Position numbers and translations under genes: made by a program. Under the pieces are notes generated by a model. The model saw only the letters and a list, made by a program, of their open reading frames with translations. It was not told where the DNA came from and made no database searches. 64,000 nt of DNA, from positions 62,001 to 126,000 of the forward strand of contig CAZSHB010000001.1 of NCBI GenBank assembly GCA_964606885.1. Reading direction: 5' to 3'. Below, in pieces: positions 62,111 through 64,000 of this stretch (positions are counted from its first letter, which is position 1; each line of letters starts with the position of its first letter). The DNA comes from CAZSHB01 sp964606885. Its GTDB lineage: Bacteria; Babelota; Babeliae; Babelales; CAIQNR01.

Positions 62111-64000
62111 CTATTTTTTCTTTAATAATGACGTTTTACGATCATTACACATTTTTAGAATACGTTCTTGTTGAGATTGCACCATCTGGTTTCCGGGATG
62201 ATTTATACCAAATTCTATATTCTCAATCTCTTTTGTTATCTTCTCTTTACCGTTACCAGACTTTACATCTGCAAGGCGCTCCATTATCTCACATTCCATC
62301 TTGATACATCGGTAAACATAGTCTAAAAACTCTTTTTGACCTGGTGTTATACCAGAAGCCTGTCTATCTATATACTCACGCGCAGTTGTTTTAATTAACC
62401 GCAAGCAATTTCTTCTACTAAAAAGATTGTCTTTTTCTTTTGCTATCAACAACCCAAGAGTGTCCATCATATGTTTATACATTCCTTGTGTATCCCCAAC
62501 AGGAAGCATGTGTGGGTTTAAAATTGCTTCTGTCATTGAGGTAACATGACTATCATCAAGCACTGTTATTAAATTGATAGCACCTGGGATTTCATCTAAA
62601 GGTAACCTCTGTAATAACTCTCGCTGCGCTGCAACAATTTTATCTTCTTTAGAAGCCTTTTTATCAGATTGAACTGCTGCTGTTGCGCTAGAAGAAGAGG
62701 AAGATGATGGTTCAGAGTAATCCAATAAAAAATACTGCGAATTGTTCTCATCTGTTATAACGAAAGGTTTTTTCAAACCGGTTTCTTGTTCTATAGCTTG
62801 GATTACTTCTCGTATTCTTGCTGTAATTGCTTCGTGATCTCCGTCATCAAGATCTGTTAAGTCAACACGCTCTATTCTTGGTGAAAGAGATACTATTGAA
62901 CGATATGGTGCTGTACTTGCCATAACGCTTGAGCTAGAGCTTGAAGATGATACTGCAGAAGAACTGCTATCAGAGCTGTCAACTTGAAACTCGCGTTTCC
63001 CTAACAAGGCTTTATTACACAGATCGCATATTTCAAGCAAACGTTTTTTCTGTGTTGGAACAAGACCCTGCTCAGCACCTATCCCATCTCTTGCAGACTG
63101 AATAGCCTTCATAGCTTGTTTTCTATCAACACACTCATGGGTAAGTATTGAAAGAAGAAGTCTCTGTATAGTCTTTTGTTCAAACTCAATTTTATCCCAA
63201 ATCGACTTTAAAACTTCTCTATGATCTGGTGAAAGACGTTGGCTAGTTTCAGAAGACTGAAGATAAGCAGATATCGAAAGCAATACCCAATTAAGAATGC
63301 CTATGCGTTTTCCAACACTTTCCTGTGTTATATCCATAGGATATTTATTAAGTAAAGCATCAAAATGGTCCATCGTGTGCAATAATGTTAATGTATCACA
63401 CGGTCTAGCGCATACAAGAACCACGAGCGCAGAAACCAAATTTTGATCAACCGGTCTGCTATTCATCAGATGAAGTATACTATTATCTAACAAAGAAATC
63501 GGGTTACCATATGCACTTGTATGCGTAAGTTTCTGGATAACACCCGCTACTCCACGTTGTACATTTTTATTATCTGGAGTAGGTCTTTTAGAAGGAGATT
63601 CGGCACCTAAATGCGCTGCAACTGCTTTAACCACTTTTGCTGCCAAAATAGATCCTGCATTTTCACCTGTCAGATCAAGACGATCTATTTTTATTACTTG
63701 CTCATCTTCTTTAAGATTAAACCTGATACACAAAGACTGGACAACATATGTTAAAAAATATGCATACAATTTATCAACTGGTTTTGCACCAGCAGCCTCA
63801 AATTGAGCCCACGCTTTATCACGCTCTTGAATACAAGATGCTACACACTCAGCATTACTCATAGATTCCATTGTGAGCAACATACTTTCTGTAAATCTCG
63901 TCTCACAAGCAGTCACCTGTTCAATAACGGCCTCAAAAACATCCTTTTTTACCGTAGGTTGTTTTTCTGATTCTTTATATGCTTTTTTTATTTTCTCAAT
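62111..64000 (-). CDS. Ser-rich protein of unknown function, N-terminus beyond the window
   Basis: The reading frame is open to the right edge, so the true start lies outside. At least 629 codons are visible; a GTG at 63916 is the first possible start inside, but the 28 codons before it are open and look coding (KKDVFEAVIEQ). The protein is mostly helical, with two poly-Ser tracts (around SSSSAVSSSSSSSS and PSSSSSSSA) that link helical blocks. The two halves show a related pattern near the ends (EILKMCNDR-like CDLCNKALL and KMCNDRKTSLL), suggesting an internal duplication: ILKSIWDKIEFEQKTIQRLL against YVYRCIKMECEIMERL. No signal visible. Not recognised. Confidence 0.65.
   Translation of the reverse strand: MEKIKKAYKESEKQPTVKKDVFEAVIEQVTACETRFTESMLLTMESMSNAECVASCIQERDKAWAQFEAAGAKPVDKLYAYFLTYVVQSLCIRFNLKEDEQVIKIDRLDLTGENAGSILAAKVVKAVAAHLGAESPSKRPTPDNKNVQRGVAGVIQKLTHTSAYGNPISLLDNSILHLMNSRPVDQNLVSALVVLVCARPCDTLTLLHTMDHFDALLNKYPMDITQESVGKRIGILNWVLLSISAYLQSSETSQRLSPDHREVLKSIWDKIEFEQKTIQRLLLSILTHECVDRKQAMKAIQSARDGIGAEQGLVPTQKKRLLEICDLCNKALLGKREFQVDSSDSSSSAVSSSSSSSSVMASTAPYRSIVSLSPRIERVDLTDLDDGDHEAITARIREVIQAIEQETGLKKPFVITDENNSQYFLLDYSEPSSSSSSSATAAVQSDKKASKEDKIVAAQRELLQRLPLDEIPGAINLITVLDDSHVTSMTEAILNPHMLPVGDTQGMYKHMMDTLGLLIAKEKDNLFSRRNCLRLIKTTAREYIDRQASGITPGQKEFLDYVYRCIKMECEIMERLADVKSGNGKEKITKEIENIEFGINHPGNQMVQSQQERILKMCNDRKTSLLKKK

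Overview
The window reads as a stretch of chromosome from a host-dependent member of the candidate phylum Dependentiae (TM6, Babeliae). I infer this from the combination of two ATP/ADP translocases of the energy-parasite type, a Gram-negative envelope (Tol system, TolB, TonB-like proteins), low G+C, and a high density of secreted proteins with eukaryote-like domains: leucine-rich repeats, ankyrin repeats, RING fingers and a cytosolic-phospholipase-A2-like enzyme. No phage, insertion sequence, CRISPR array or rRNA operon was seen. Three tRNA genes (Ala-GGC, Ser-GGA, Thr-CGT) are present, all with encoded CCA.

Layout. 1-6.7 kb: a leftward block cca-tolQ-tolR-tolA-tolB-ftsH (tRNA maturation, envelope integrity, membrane protein quality control). 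6.7-13.3 kb: an accessory island with two LRR proteins ending in CaaX-like boxes, a duplicated fragment of cca, a DUF4097-like secreted protein, two RING-finger secreted proteins and several unknown exported proteins. 13.5-23.3 kb: tRNA-Ala, dsbD, lysS, a secreted cPLA2-like phospholipase, a PfpI-family protein, recJ and cmk. 23.4-30.8 kb: a 995-residue exported repeat-like protein, two small lipoproteins, pyrG, a lipoprotein hydrolase and an AraC-type regulator. 30.9-38.5 kb: lon, two nucleotide translocases with a small CaaX-ending secreted protein between them, rpsB and tRNA-Ser. 38.5-41 kb: two ankyrin proteins and a membrane-anchored APH-like kinase. 41-55.9 kb: housekeeping (dnaX, der, hpf, sod, ftsB-like, ctp, glmS, rpsI, tadA, dksA-like, gyrB) mixed with small exported proteins. 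56-64 kb: a Cys-rich exported protein plus three small basic exported proteins, tilS, a TonB-like protein, an exported HD-domain protein, and a long Ser-rich protein that runs off the right edge.

How the genes work together. Core information processing and envelope genes alternate with likely host-interaction genes. The translocases would import host nucleotides. The exported LRR, ankyrin, RING, phospholipase, kinase and HD proteins are candidates for acting on the host. The most striking signal is that three unrelated or distantly related exported proteins (7644, 8590 and 35187 C-termini) end in CTLL, CALL and CIIL, which match eukaryotic geranylgeranylation boxes. Two further points are a tandem RING pair sharing an unrecognised helical module, and a leader ORF plus terminator-like hairpin in front of the second translocase. 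All functional statements rest on reading the sequence; no database search was possible.
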